Part shown: positions 42,445-49,604 of the stretch, piece after piece
Position numbering within the stretch: the stretch's first letter is position 1
How the letters are laid out: each line of letters opens with the position of its first letter
Assembly (NCBI GenBank): GCA_016938175.1
Contig: JAFGVE010000028.1
Coordinates: forward strand, 62,001-126,000
Source: Campylobacterales bacterium
Lineage (GTDB): Bacteria; Campylobacterota; Campylobacteria; Campylobacterales; Sulfurimonadaceae
Length of the DNA stretch: 64,000 bases
Direction of reading: 5' to 3'
Made by a program: the position numbers and the translations under genes
The notes under the pieces: model-generated
The model's database searches: none
What the model was told of the DNA's origin: nothing
Seen by the model: the letters and a program-made list of their open reading frames with translations, nothing else

Positions 42445-43680
42445 ATGAACTTTATTTATGAAGATACAAGTCTGACTCCAAGGATTGTCGCTAGAACAAC
42501 AGGATATTTGGACTGGTCTTCGCAACCATCTCTATTTAAACACTACCCTGAGTTTTTATTTCGTTACTCTTTTGGTGATATTGAGGCATTACGAGTTGTA
42601 GAGCTAGCGCGTATGATTAGTGCTACTACACAGATTGCATCAAAGCCCTATCATAAACTTACATCTCCTTCAGCAGGCAATCTACACCCCGTAGAGTTAT
42701 ATGTTCAAATTCGTGGCATTAAAGGGGTGCTTAGCGGTATATACCATGTTGATGCAGGGCGTAGTGAGTTAGTACTTATACAAGAAATTGAAAAAGATGG
42801 GCTAGAGTCTTATGTAGGCATTGAAGGTTCTTTACATGGAATGCTCTTTGTTATTAGCACTGTTCCTTTTAGAGCCGAGTGGAAGTATAAAGAGAGAGCC
42901 ATACGTTATTGTTATTTGGATGTCGGGCATCAAGTGGCTACTTTAGGGAGCAGTTTAAAACTTTTTGGACATAAAATGACAATTTTGTCAGAGTTCAATA
43001 AAACAGATTTGAATGAGATAATGGGTTTTAGGGATGAGGAGTTTGTTTGTGCGACAGCATATATTGGTGATATACGCGAAAAAAATACCACTCTCATTAA
43101 AAACAGTTTAATGCAAGTATCTCCGACTGATTACTCCGAGTTAAATAGTTCACTTGTAAAAAGTATAAAGAAAAATGAACTGCTTCGAACACAAGAGCTA
43201 ACGATAAGAGCAAATATTCAAGAAGAGAGTATTTTAAAGAGACGTTCAGCCCGTAAGTTTGATGCTGGTACAGGAATGAAAAAAGAGTACTTAGAAGAGT
43301 TTTTAAACTTTTCAAAATATGTAGAGTACCCTTTGAGCTTATATACGATAGTGTTAAATAGTGAACATATCAAGGCGGGTATCTATAAAAAAAGTATCTG
43401 CATGAAAGAGGGTCTATTTATAGAGGAGATATGCTCACTTTTAGTTAATCAAAAATTTGTCAAAGATGCAGACATTGTCCATATATTTACATCGAAATAT
43501 TTTAGTGCAAACACTTTAATGAAGTCGGCAATATATACACATGATATATATATGCAAGCAGAACAGATGGGTGTTGGATGTACGGGAATAGGTGCATTTT
43601 ATGATAAGCAGATACAAAAGTTTTTTGAAATAGATGAGTACATACTTTATGTAAGTGCAGTAGGAGTGACCCTTACGTAA
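42445..43680 (+). CDS. SagB-type (nitroreductase-fold) FMN oxidoreductase
   Basis: This 411-residue protein has two tandem nitroreductase-like halves as in SagB/McbC-type dehydrogenases: TSPSAGNLHPVELYVQI and YLDVGHQVATLGSSLKLFG in the first, RRSARKFDAGTGM and the QAEQMGVGCTGIGAFYD end in the second. SagB enzymes oxidise azolines in peptide natural products, but here no peptide or cyclodehydratase gene is near. Stand-alone members occur in nif clusters with unknown role. It follows tpx after 9 bp. A CCCTTACGTAAGGG palindrome overlaps its stop. Confidence 0.78.
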   Translation: MNFIYEDTSLTPRIVARTTGYLDWSSQPSLFKHYPEFLFRYSFGDIEALRVVELARMISATTQIASKPYHKLTSPSAGNLHPVELYVQIRGIKGVLSGIYHVDAGRSELVLIQEIEKDGLESYVGIEGSLHGMLFVISTVPFRAEWKYKERAIRYCYLDVGHQVATLGSSLKLFGHKMTILSEFNKTDLNEIMGFRDEEFVCATAYIGDIREKNTTLIKNSLMQVSPTDYSELNSSLVKSIKKNELLRTQELTIRANIQEESILKRRSARKFDAGTGMKKEYLEEFLNFSKYVEYPLSLYTIVLNSEHIKAGIYKKSICMKEGLFIEEICSLLVNQKFVKDADIVHIFTSKYFSANTLMKSAIYTHDIYMQAEQMGVGCTGIGAFYDKQIQKFFEIDEYILYVSAVGVTLT

Positions 43681-43683
43681 GGG
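43670..43683. repeat. 14-bp palindrome at the SagB-like stop codon
   Basis: CCCTTACGTAAGGG is perfectly self-complementary and includes the TAA stop. It could form a small hairpin or be an operator; purpose unknown. Confidence 0.4.
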
Positions 43684-43698
43684 AGATATGGTGGATAT

Positions 43699-44001
43699 AT
43701 GAAAAAAATAATAAATGAAGAAGCAAAACATATTTTAAACATCTATCGTTTCTACCAAAAGGATGGGAATCTGTATCTAACTACAGATGATGAGAGTCTT
43801 GATACACTTTATGAAGCTGTTGTTGATGCTATTAATGCTTCAGAGGTACTCAAAACGCAACTACCATACAATGAGTTTGTACATCCATGTAAGATGGTAA
43901 GAGAGAACGATGCGGGTTGGGTAGGGCACTTTGAAGAGCGTGATAATAGACGTTTTTTTCTTAGTGATATACACGATTACCTCAAATTACTCTACGGATA
44001 G
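43699..44001 (+). CDS. Hypothetical protein in the tpx operon
   Basis: This 100-residue protein is not recognised. It starts MKKIINEEAKHILNIYRFYQ, is soluble, and has DDESLDTLYEAVVDAINA, a single Cys (VHPCKMV) and GHFEERDNRRFFLSDI. It lies 18 bp behind the SagB-like gene and before the next σ54 site, so it belongs to the tpx-sagB-like transcript. Confidence 0.7.
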   Translation: MKKIINEEAKHILNIYRFYQKDGNLYLTTDDESLDTLYEAVVDAINASEVLKTQLPYNEFVHPCKMVRENDAGWVGHFEERDNRRFFLSDIHDYLKLLYG

Positions 44002-44008
44002 GCTCTCT

Positions 44009-44024
44009 TAGAACAACTTATGCA
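44009..44024 (+). promoter_or_regulatory. σ54-type promoter of the ferredoxin-flavodiiron-nifQ operon
   Basis: TAGAACAACTTATGCA; G44011, GC 44022-44023. Drives a run of eight closely spaced genes to 49404. Confidence 0.77.
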
Positions 44025-44054
44025 TATTTGTTTGTAATAGTCGAGGAAATATGT

Positions 44055-44348
44055 ATGGTAAATCTATATTTAAAAGATGACAATATAAAAGTCAAAGTCT
44101 CAAACTCTAAAAGCTTACGTGAGATAGCCAGAAAATCTGGCGCTTCCATGGAGTTTGGCTGTAGAGTAGGGGATTGTTCTACTTGTGTGGCTAAAGTTGT
44201 AAAAGGTAATGAGCTACTGAGTCCAATAACACAAAAAGAGATTTTTGCTCTAGAGGCTATGGGTAGTAGCGATAAAGATCTTCGTTTGATGTGTCAGTGT
44301 AGTATTAATGCAGATGAGGGCGAGATAGAGATCTCGTATTTTTTTTAA
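44055..44348 (+). CDS. [2Fe-2S] ferredoxin
   Basis: This 97-residue ferredoxin has EFGCRVGDCSTCVAKV (C-x4-C-x2-C) and RLMCQCSI. It is paralogous to that at 34211. ATG 44055 follows CGAGGAAAT; an earlier ATG (44028) is at the predicted transcription start. It is 1 bp from the flavodiiron gene, for which it may be the electron donor. Confidence 0.9.
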   Translation: MVNLYLKDDNIKVKVSNSKSLREIARKSGASMEFGCRVGDCSTCVAKVVKGNELLSPITQKEIFALEAMGSSDKDLRLMCQCSINADEGEIEISYFF

Positions 44349-44349
44349 G

Positions 44350-45579
44350 ATGAGTCATTTAGTTGCAAAGCTCTCAAAGAGTGTTGACTTTATAGGTGCT
44401 TTTGATCCAAAGATACGTACCTTTGACATTATTATGAAGACAGCTAATGGAAGTTCGTATAACAGTTATGTTGTTCGTGGCTCAGAAGGCGTGGCAGTTA
44501 TGGACACTGTAAAAAAAGAGTTTAGTGATGAGTTCTTTTTACGTTTAGAGTCGGTGTGTAAGTATGAAGAGATAAAGTACATAGTACTGCACCATCTTGA
44601 ACCAGACCACTCTGGAGCCTTGGAAGAACTTATGAAAAGAGCTCCAAAGGCAAAACTTATTATCTCTGGACGTGCGGTTATGATGCTCAAAGGCATTATA
44701 AAATCCGATGTTGCTTTTGAGACAGCCAATACAGGTAAAAAAATCTCTCTAGGAGATAAAACAATAGAGTTTTTAAGTACACCATTCTTACATTGGCCAG
44801 ATACCATGAGCTCTTACTTGCATGAAGAAAAAATTCTTTTTAGTGGTGATGTTTTTGGAAGTCACTACTATGATGAACGTCTATTTGATGATGAGGTCGG
44901 AGACTTCTCTTACGCATTTAAGTACTACTATGAGCATATAATGCGTCCATTTAAACAGTATGTACTCCAAGCACTAAACCTCTACAGTCGTTTTGAAATT
45001 AAGACTATAGCACCACTGCATGGTCCAATTCTTAGAACAAATCCACAGTACTACATTGACAAATATGAAGCTTGGAGCAGTGAAGACAAGTTTAGAAAAA
45101 GTACTTTTGGCAAGAAGATGTTCTCTGTGTTTTACATGTCAAGTTATGACAACACTCATAAAATGGCAGAAGTAATTATGGAGGGAGCTGATACGGTAGA
45201 GGGGATAGTTGCCAGTATGTACGACTTAGCCTCTTTAGATGAAAAAAATATGATAGACCTTCTTGAAGAGAGTGATGCAGTAATTGTGGGTTCTCCTACC
45301 ATTAATGGAGATGCAGTAAAACCTGCCTGGGATTTGCTCTCTTGTATGGCTTACTTAGAGTCTCAGGGAAAAATAGGTGCAAGTTTTGGCTCTTATGGTT
45401 GGACGGGAGAAGCTCCTGAGATGTTGCATGACAGAATGAGGTGGTTAAAGTTTAGACTACCAGTACAGCCCATAAAAATTAAGCTCATCCCAACAGAAGA
45501 GGAGCTTAACGACTGTTTTGCTTTTGGAAAAGAGATAGCAGAGATAACAATGGGAAAAATGGTGGAGATGGAAATATGA
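44350..45579 (+). CDS. Flavodiiron protein (FprA type)
   Basis: This 409-residue protein has an N-terminal metallo-β-lactamase-like diiron domain with the ligand set HHLEPDHSG (HxExDH), FLHWPDTM, SGDVFGSH and APLHGPIL, and a C-terminal flavodoxin domain (VFYMSSYDNTHKMAE, VGSPTINGD, FGSYGWTGEAP). Flavodiiron proteins reduce O2 to water or NO to N2O. In a nif operon it probably scavenges O2 next to nitrogenase, as Flv3B does in heterocysts. Stop and nifQ start overlap. Confidence 0.93.
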   Translation: MSHLVAKLSKSVDFIGAFDPKIRTFDIIMKTANGSSYNSYVVRGSEGVAVMDTVKKEFSDEFFLRLESVCKYEEIKYIVLHHLEPDHSGALEELMKRAPKAKLIISGRAVMMLKGIIKSDVAFETANTGKKISLGDKTIEFLSTPFLHWPDTMSSYLHEEKILFSGDVFGSHYYDERLFDDEVGDFSYAFKYYYEHIMRPFKQYVLQALNLYSRFEIKTIAPLHGPILRTNPQYYIDKYEAWSSEDKFRKSTFGKKMFSVFYMSSYDNTHKMAEVIMEGADTVEGIVASMYDLASLDEKNMIDLLEESDAVIVGSPTINGDAVKPAWDLLSCMAYLESQGKIGASFGSYGWTGEAPEMLHDRMRWLKFRLPVQPIKIKLIPTEEELNDCFAFGKEIAEITMGKMVEMEI

Positions 45580-45905
45580 GTGAATTAGAATATATGGAAA
45601 AAGAGATAGCCGCTTTACTGCATCACTATGGTGTTAATGCTTTTGCACAGACAATACTCGGAAAATGGGTAGCCTACGAGTCACTTAAAATGAATCACCT
45701 TTATGAAGATTTAGGTTTTCACAGTAGAACGGAGATGGGACGTTTTATGAAAAAAAACTATCCACGTTTAGCGAGTCAAAAACCAAAAGATATACTCTGG
45801 AAGAAGTTTCTTTATGACAAGATAGGAAGAGTTGCACCAGCATGTATAAGTTGTAATGATCAGTTTAGCTGTTTTAAGTGTATGGTGAGTGAGGTCAGTG
45901 CATGA
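45576..45905 (+). CDS. nifQ: NifQ-like molybdenum delivery protein
   Basis: NifQ supplies Mo to NifEN. This 109-residue protein has NHLYEDLGFHSRTEMGRFM, the ILWKKFLYDKIG core and a final Cys motif ACISCNDQFSCFKCM. The usual C-x4-C-x2-C-x5-C reads here C-x2-C-x5-C-x2-C: the first Cys is replaced by Arg and a new Cys is added after the last. It is shorter than typical NifQ (~160-190). It overlaps both neighbours by 4 bp. Confidence 0.8.
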   Translation: MSELEYMEKEIAALLHHYGVNAFAQTILGKWVAYESLKMNHLYEDLGFHSRTEMGRFMKKNYPRLASQKPKDILWKKFLYDKIGRVAPACISCNDQFSCFKCMVSEVSA

Positions 45906-46912
45906 GAACACCCTCTATATCTACCACCGAACTCTATAACAGTATAGATATGCTGCTTGAAACAGATACACCTCTTTTTATACATGGTAGTCCGGGGATT
46001 GGAAAGTCTTACATAGTTGCAGACATAGCACAAAAAAAAGGACTTGAACTTGTAGATGTGCGCTTATCTCAAATGGATCCCGTTGACCTGCGTGGTGTTC
46101 CCTCTATACAAAATAATCAAACTGTATGGATGCCTCCTGTATTTTTTCCAAAAGATATGGACTCAAAGGGTATTCTCTTTTTAGATGAGCTAAACTCTGC
46201 ACCTCCTTCTGTTCAAGCTGCCATATATCAACTAGTGCTTAACCGTCAGATGGGTGAGTACAAACTTCCTGATGGATGGAGAATCATCTGTGCGGGGAAC
46301 CGTGTTAGTGATAGGGGTGTGGTATTTCGTCTTCCATCACCGCTTGTAAACCGTATGGTGCATCTACATGTTGAGGCAAGGTTTGAAGACTTTAAACTCT
46401 TTGCCATTAAAGCTGGGCTACACCCTTTTGTTATAGGTTTTTTAGGTTTTAGACCCGATTTACTCTCTACAGAGCCGGTTGTAGAAGATGACTCAAACCC
46501 TGCATTTGCAACACCAAGAAGTTACCACATGCTCTCAAATATATTAAAATCAAGAGATGACATAAGCGCAATCGCACCAATCATTTACGGAACAATAGGC
46601 TACAGTTCAGGGATAGAATTTACCTCTTACGTAAGGGTGTACGAAGAGCTCCCTGATGTAGCTGCTATATATGAAGGACACTATCCAGAGATAAAAAATC
46701 AGCCGGCACTTCTTTATGCTCTTGTTTCTGCTCTTATTGAGTACTACAAGGGAAGTGATAGCCATAAAGAACACCTTTTTGCATTTAGCGAAACTCTACC
46801 TACTGAATTTGGGATTATGCTTATAAAAGACGTTATCGTTAAAGATGAGTCTTTAGCACTGCACAGTGCCTTTAATGAATGGGTGGAAAAGTATGGTGAA
46901 TATATCATCTGA
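45902..46912 (+). CDS. MoxR-type AAA+ ATPase (pair 2)
   Basis: This 336-residue AAA+ protein has Walker A GSPGIGKS, Walker B GILFLDELNSAP, sensor IICAGNRVSDRG and the same layout as the ATPase at 20645. It overlaps nifQ by 4 bp and the VWA gene by 20 bp. With that partner it should form a MoxR/VWA chaperone; next to nifQ a role in metal-cofactor insertion or nitrogenase repair is plausible (inference). Confidence 0.9.
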   Translation: MRTPSISTTELYNSIDMLLETDTPLFIHGSPGIGKSYIVADIAQKKGLELVDVRLSQMDPVDLRGVPSIQNNQTVWMPPVFFPKDMDSKGILFLDELNSAPPSVQAAIYQLVLNRQMGEYKLPDGWRIICAGNRVSDRGVVFRLPSPLVNRMVHLHVEARFEDFKLFAIKAGLHPFVIGFLGFRPDLLSTEPVVEDDSNPAFATPRSYHMLSNILKSRDDISAIAPIIYGTIGYSSGIEFTSYVRVYEELPDVAAIYEGHYPEIKNQPALLYALVSALIEYYKGSDSHKEHLFAFSETLPTEFGIMLIKDVIVKDESLALHSAFNEWVEKYGEYII

Positions 46913-48047
46913 TTTTCTCACGAAACTAGAGAAGATACGGGTACAGTTTCTTTTTGACCACCCCTTTTTGAGTGTTTTGGCACTCTCTCTTCCAATGGAG
47001 TTTAGAAAAAACAAGCATGAGGCGTTTGAGACTAATGGTGTGTGCATTTATGTTGATGTCTCTCTTTGCGAGCACATTCCCCAAGAGGAGTTAAAATATA
47101 TATATGCTCATACACTACTACACATTCTTTTAAAACACCCCTTTCGTATGAGAGATAGAGACCATGGAACGTGGAATCGTAGTAGTGACATAGTTATAAA
47201 TCTCCTTTTGAGTGACTTTGAGCGTGTTGGAGAGCGACCGGAACATGAAGTAATGCTTGAGAAGTTTCGAGACAAAAGTGTTGAAGAGGTTTACAACATC
47301 CTCTATGAAGAGAATGAAAATGGAGAGGGCACACCTGATGAGAAGAACCCTCAAGAAGAGAAACTTGACCTCATAGAACATGAGGGTGATGACTCTGCTG
47401 TCATGGAAGAGATAGACGCACTCATAGTCCAAGCGATGGGTGCAGCGAGTAAACAAGGAGACATTCCCAGCTCGTTTTTAGAGATGATCAAAGAGGTCAT
47501 CCGTCCAAAAATAGACCTTGAAACACTTTTGCATACCTACATGAGTGAGAGCTTTTTTGACAAAGAGGTGGACTTCTCTTACCCCAACCGTCGTTTTATC
47601 CATCAGGGAATATATCTTCCCGGCTATAAGCATGAAAAAAATCGTCTGAGTCTTTACATAGCTCTTGATAGGTCTATGAGCATACATGTAGATACCTTCT
47701 CTAAGTTTTTGGGCATCATCGACTCTGTTTTACGAATGAGTAGTGACTTTAGTGTTACCGTTGTTCCTTTTGATGAGAGTGTGGATGAAGCAAAGATTGT
47801 TACCTACGATGCACAAGACAACCGACCAACGATTGCGTTTGAAAAGGGAAATGGAGGCACACTCTTTGAACCGGTTGTGAACTACTTCAAAACACGAAGT
47901 GACTCACAAAGTGCTCTTATGGTACTAAGCGATGGACTCTTTAAGATAGAAAAAGCCCCAGAGATAACAACGCTTTTTTTAATAAGTGATAAACGAAACA
48001 TGAAGAAGCTTGAGAGCTTTGGTGATGTTTTTTATTTTGACCTGTAG
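46893..48047 (+). CDS. VWA/DUF2201-type protein (pair 2)
   Basis: This 384-residue protein has the DUF2201 helix LLHILLKHPFRMRDRDHGTW, an acidic middle (EENENGEGTPDEKNPQEE) and a C-terminal VWA-like domain with IALDRSMSIHV (DxSxS MIDAS) and NGGTLFEP. It is paralogous to the protein at 19500. ATG 46893 overlaps the ATPase gene; an ATG at 46866 is farther inside it and not needed. Confidence 0.85.
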   Translation: MVNISSDFLTKLEKIRVQFLFDHPFLSVLALSLPMEFRKNKHEAFETNGVCIYVDVSLCEHIPQEELKYIYAHTLLHILLKHPFRMRDRDHGTWNRSSDIVINLLLSDFERVGERPEHEVMLEKFRDKSVEEVYNILYEENENGEGTPDEKNPQEEKLDLIEHEGDDSAVMEEIDALIVQAMGAASKQGDIPSSFLEMIKEVIRPKIDLETLLHTYMSESFFDKEVDFSYPNRRFIHQGIYLPGYKHEKNRLSLYIALDRSMSIHVDTFSKFLGIIDSVLRMSSDFSVTVVPFDESVDEAKIVTYDAQDNRPTIAFEKGNGGTLFEPVVNYFKTRSDSQSALMVLSDGLFKIEKAPEITTLFLISDKRNMKKLESFGDVFYFDL

Positions 48048-48056
48048 GAAAAGAGA

Positions 48057-48755
48057 ATGGATGAGTTGAGTTATAAAGAGGAGATAGAAGAGCTTCAAAA
48101 CGAGGGTGATTTTGAGGCTCGTGGTGATGCTTTGTACATGTACCATGAGGATGATGCAGCACGGCTTGAGTGGGCTTTTTACAGACCATCTGGCTCTCAT
48201 CCAGCTCAGATTCAAGATAAAAACCACCTAGTAGCCATAATGGCATTTAACCACTCTCGTTTAGGTGCTTTAGAGCGTTTTAACCTCATAAGTTCTGAGA
48301 TAATCAATGATGAAAAATTACGACATAAGATACGAAATCGTAGTCGTATGCTTTTTAGGGCGATGATTGACAATGATTTTGAAGACTTGGTAAATGTTCT
48401 TAAGAAGTATCCGGTGTTTTCTGACTTGGCGTATGACCAGATGATTAACGGAAGAATATGGAATGAAACATACGCTAAGCCTGAGTATGCATCGGAGTTT
48501 TTAGTACTGAGTGAGGCTTACCTTGATGATGCGTTACGTAAGGGTTTAAAACGGAAACTACAACCGGTAAATAGCTTTTCATACGATGAGGCAAAGGTCT
48601 ATTTTGAACTCTTAGAAAGTCAAGCACAAAAGTTGCATATTGTCATTAGAGAACATTACGCAAATGAGTTTGAAAAATGGTTGCAAAAAAGAGACTTGCA
48701 TCCACTTCAAAAGATTCTCTGGAAAAAAAACATCGAACAATTGAGGAGTGAGTAA
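48057..48755 (+). CDS. Hypothetical nif-operon protein, LHPLQK family member 1
   Basis: I do not recognise this 232-residue helical protein. It shares two segments with the protein at 56224: RSRMLFRAMIDNDFEDLVNVLKKYP (there NAITLFQVLIDQDLQDLVKVLNAYP) and RDLHPLQKILWKKNIEQL (there LNLHPLQKIILTKEITKI). So the two form a family of nif-linked proteins of unknown function. Soluble, no metal motif. It sits between MoxR/VWA pair 2 and a winged-helix-like gene with coupled stop/start. Confidence 0.75.
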   Translation: MDELSYKEEIEELQNEGDFEARGDALYMYHEDDAARLEWAFYRPSGSHPAQIQDKNHLVAIMAFNHSRLGALERFNLISSEIINDEKLRHKIRNRSRMLFRAMIDNDFEDLVNVLKKYPVFSDLAYDQMINGRIWNETYAKPEYASEFLVLSEAYLDDALRKGLKRKLQPVNSFSYDEAKVYFELLESQAQKLHIVIREHYANEFEKWLQKRDLHPLQKILWKKNIEQLRSE

Positions 48756-49000
48756 TGGCAACAAGTATTATAAAAAGTGTTATGAAGGCTATTTACAATT
48801 TGAGTGATGAAGACAATTACAATCTCTATGACTCTTATGATATAGCTGAGTATTTGGGTTTGAGCATCGAAGTTGTTGAAAAGACTTTGCAGACACTTGA
48901 GGATGGAAGGTTCATAAGTGAGTGTATGAACCTACATGATGATGGTATACAAACATACTGTTTGACAGACAAAGCCATTGACTTGGTTGAAGTTGGATGA
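48755..49000 (+). CDS. Small winged-helix-like protein
   Basis: This 81-residue protein looks like a winged helix: DEDNYNLYDSYDIAEYLGLSIEVVEKTLQTLEDGRFISE gives the three helices, CLTDKAIDLVEV the wing. It could bind DNA or serve as an adaptor. It is the penultimate gene of the operon, sharing a base with the previous stop and 4 bp with the next start. Confidence 0.65.
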   Translation: MATSIIKSVMKAIYNLSDEDNYNLYDSYDIAEYLGLSIEVVEKTLQTLEDGRFISECMNLHDDGIQTYCLTDKAIDLVEVG

Positions 49001-49404
49001 ATTTAATAATCTTTTACGAAAAACCCGGCTGTAAAACAAATGCGAAACAAAAACAGTCTTTTCGCGAAGCTGGGTGCAAGGTTATAGAGAGAGACTTAAT
49101 CAATCATGGGCTTGAGAGAGAAGAGCTGCATGAGTTTTTTAAAAATATGCCCATAACAAAATGGTTTAACCCCAGTGCACCACTCATAAAAAATGGCAAA
49201 ATAAATCTTTCCACGCTAGATAAAGAGAGCGCACTTGATATGCTCATGGAAAACCCAATCTTAATTAGAAGACCTCTGATGATAATAAAAGGGCGAAAGC
49301 TCTGCGGATTTAACAAGTGGTTTGTCGAAAAGCTTCTAGACATAAAAATGCCACTAAAACCATCTATGAAGTGTGAAACATTTTCAAAACCTGATGAATG
49401 TTAA
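48997..49404 (+). CDS. nifO: NifO-like ArsC-family protein
   Basis: This 135-residue protein has the thioredoxin-like ArsC fold with IIFYEKPGCKTNAKQKQSF (active-site CxxN), and the ITKWFNPSAPLIK and ILIRRPLMIIKGRKLCGFN segments of nitrogenase-associated NifO proteins. NifO affects Mo partition or nitrate response in Azotobacter. It overlaps the gene before it by 4 bp and ends the operon. The AT-rich four-gene island starts ~200 bp downstream. Confidence 0.85.
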   Translation: MNLIIFYEKPGCKTNAKQKQSFREAGCKVIERDLINHGLEREELHEFFKNMPITKWFNPSAPLIKNGKINLSTLDKESALDMLMENPILIRRPLMIIKGRKLCGFNKWFVEKLLDIKMPLKPSMKCETFSKPDEC

Positions 49405-49604
49405 CACTTTAGACTTTTTAGCGTTTTATATCGCTAGTTAATAGATTCTAAAATTTCAATATAACTTAAATTAAATCCAGGAAGTACAGGTTTCGTAACA
49501 GTGTATTTTAGTGTAAACATTCCATTTTAGTTTAAATTATTTAAAATGTAATTGCGGTGTTTTTAGGTAGAATAGCCAATATTTTACTAATACAGGTATT
49601 TAGC

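Noticed and set aside
42960..42985. GACAATTTTGTC inside the SagB-like gene as an activator site
   Set aside because: It lies in the middle of a coding region, over 1 kb from the next promoter; most likely coincidence.
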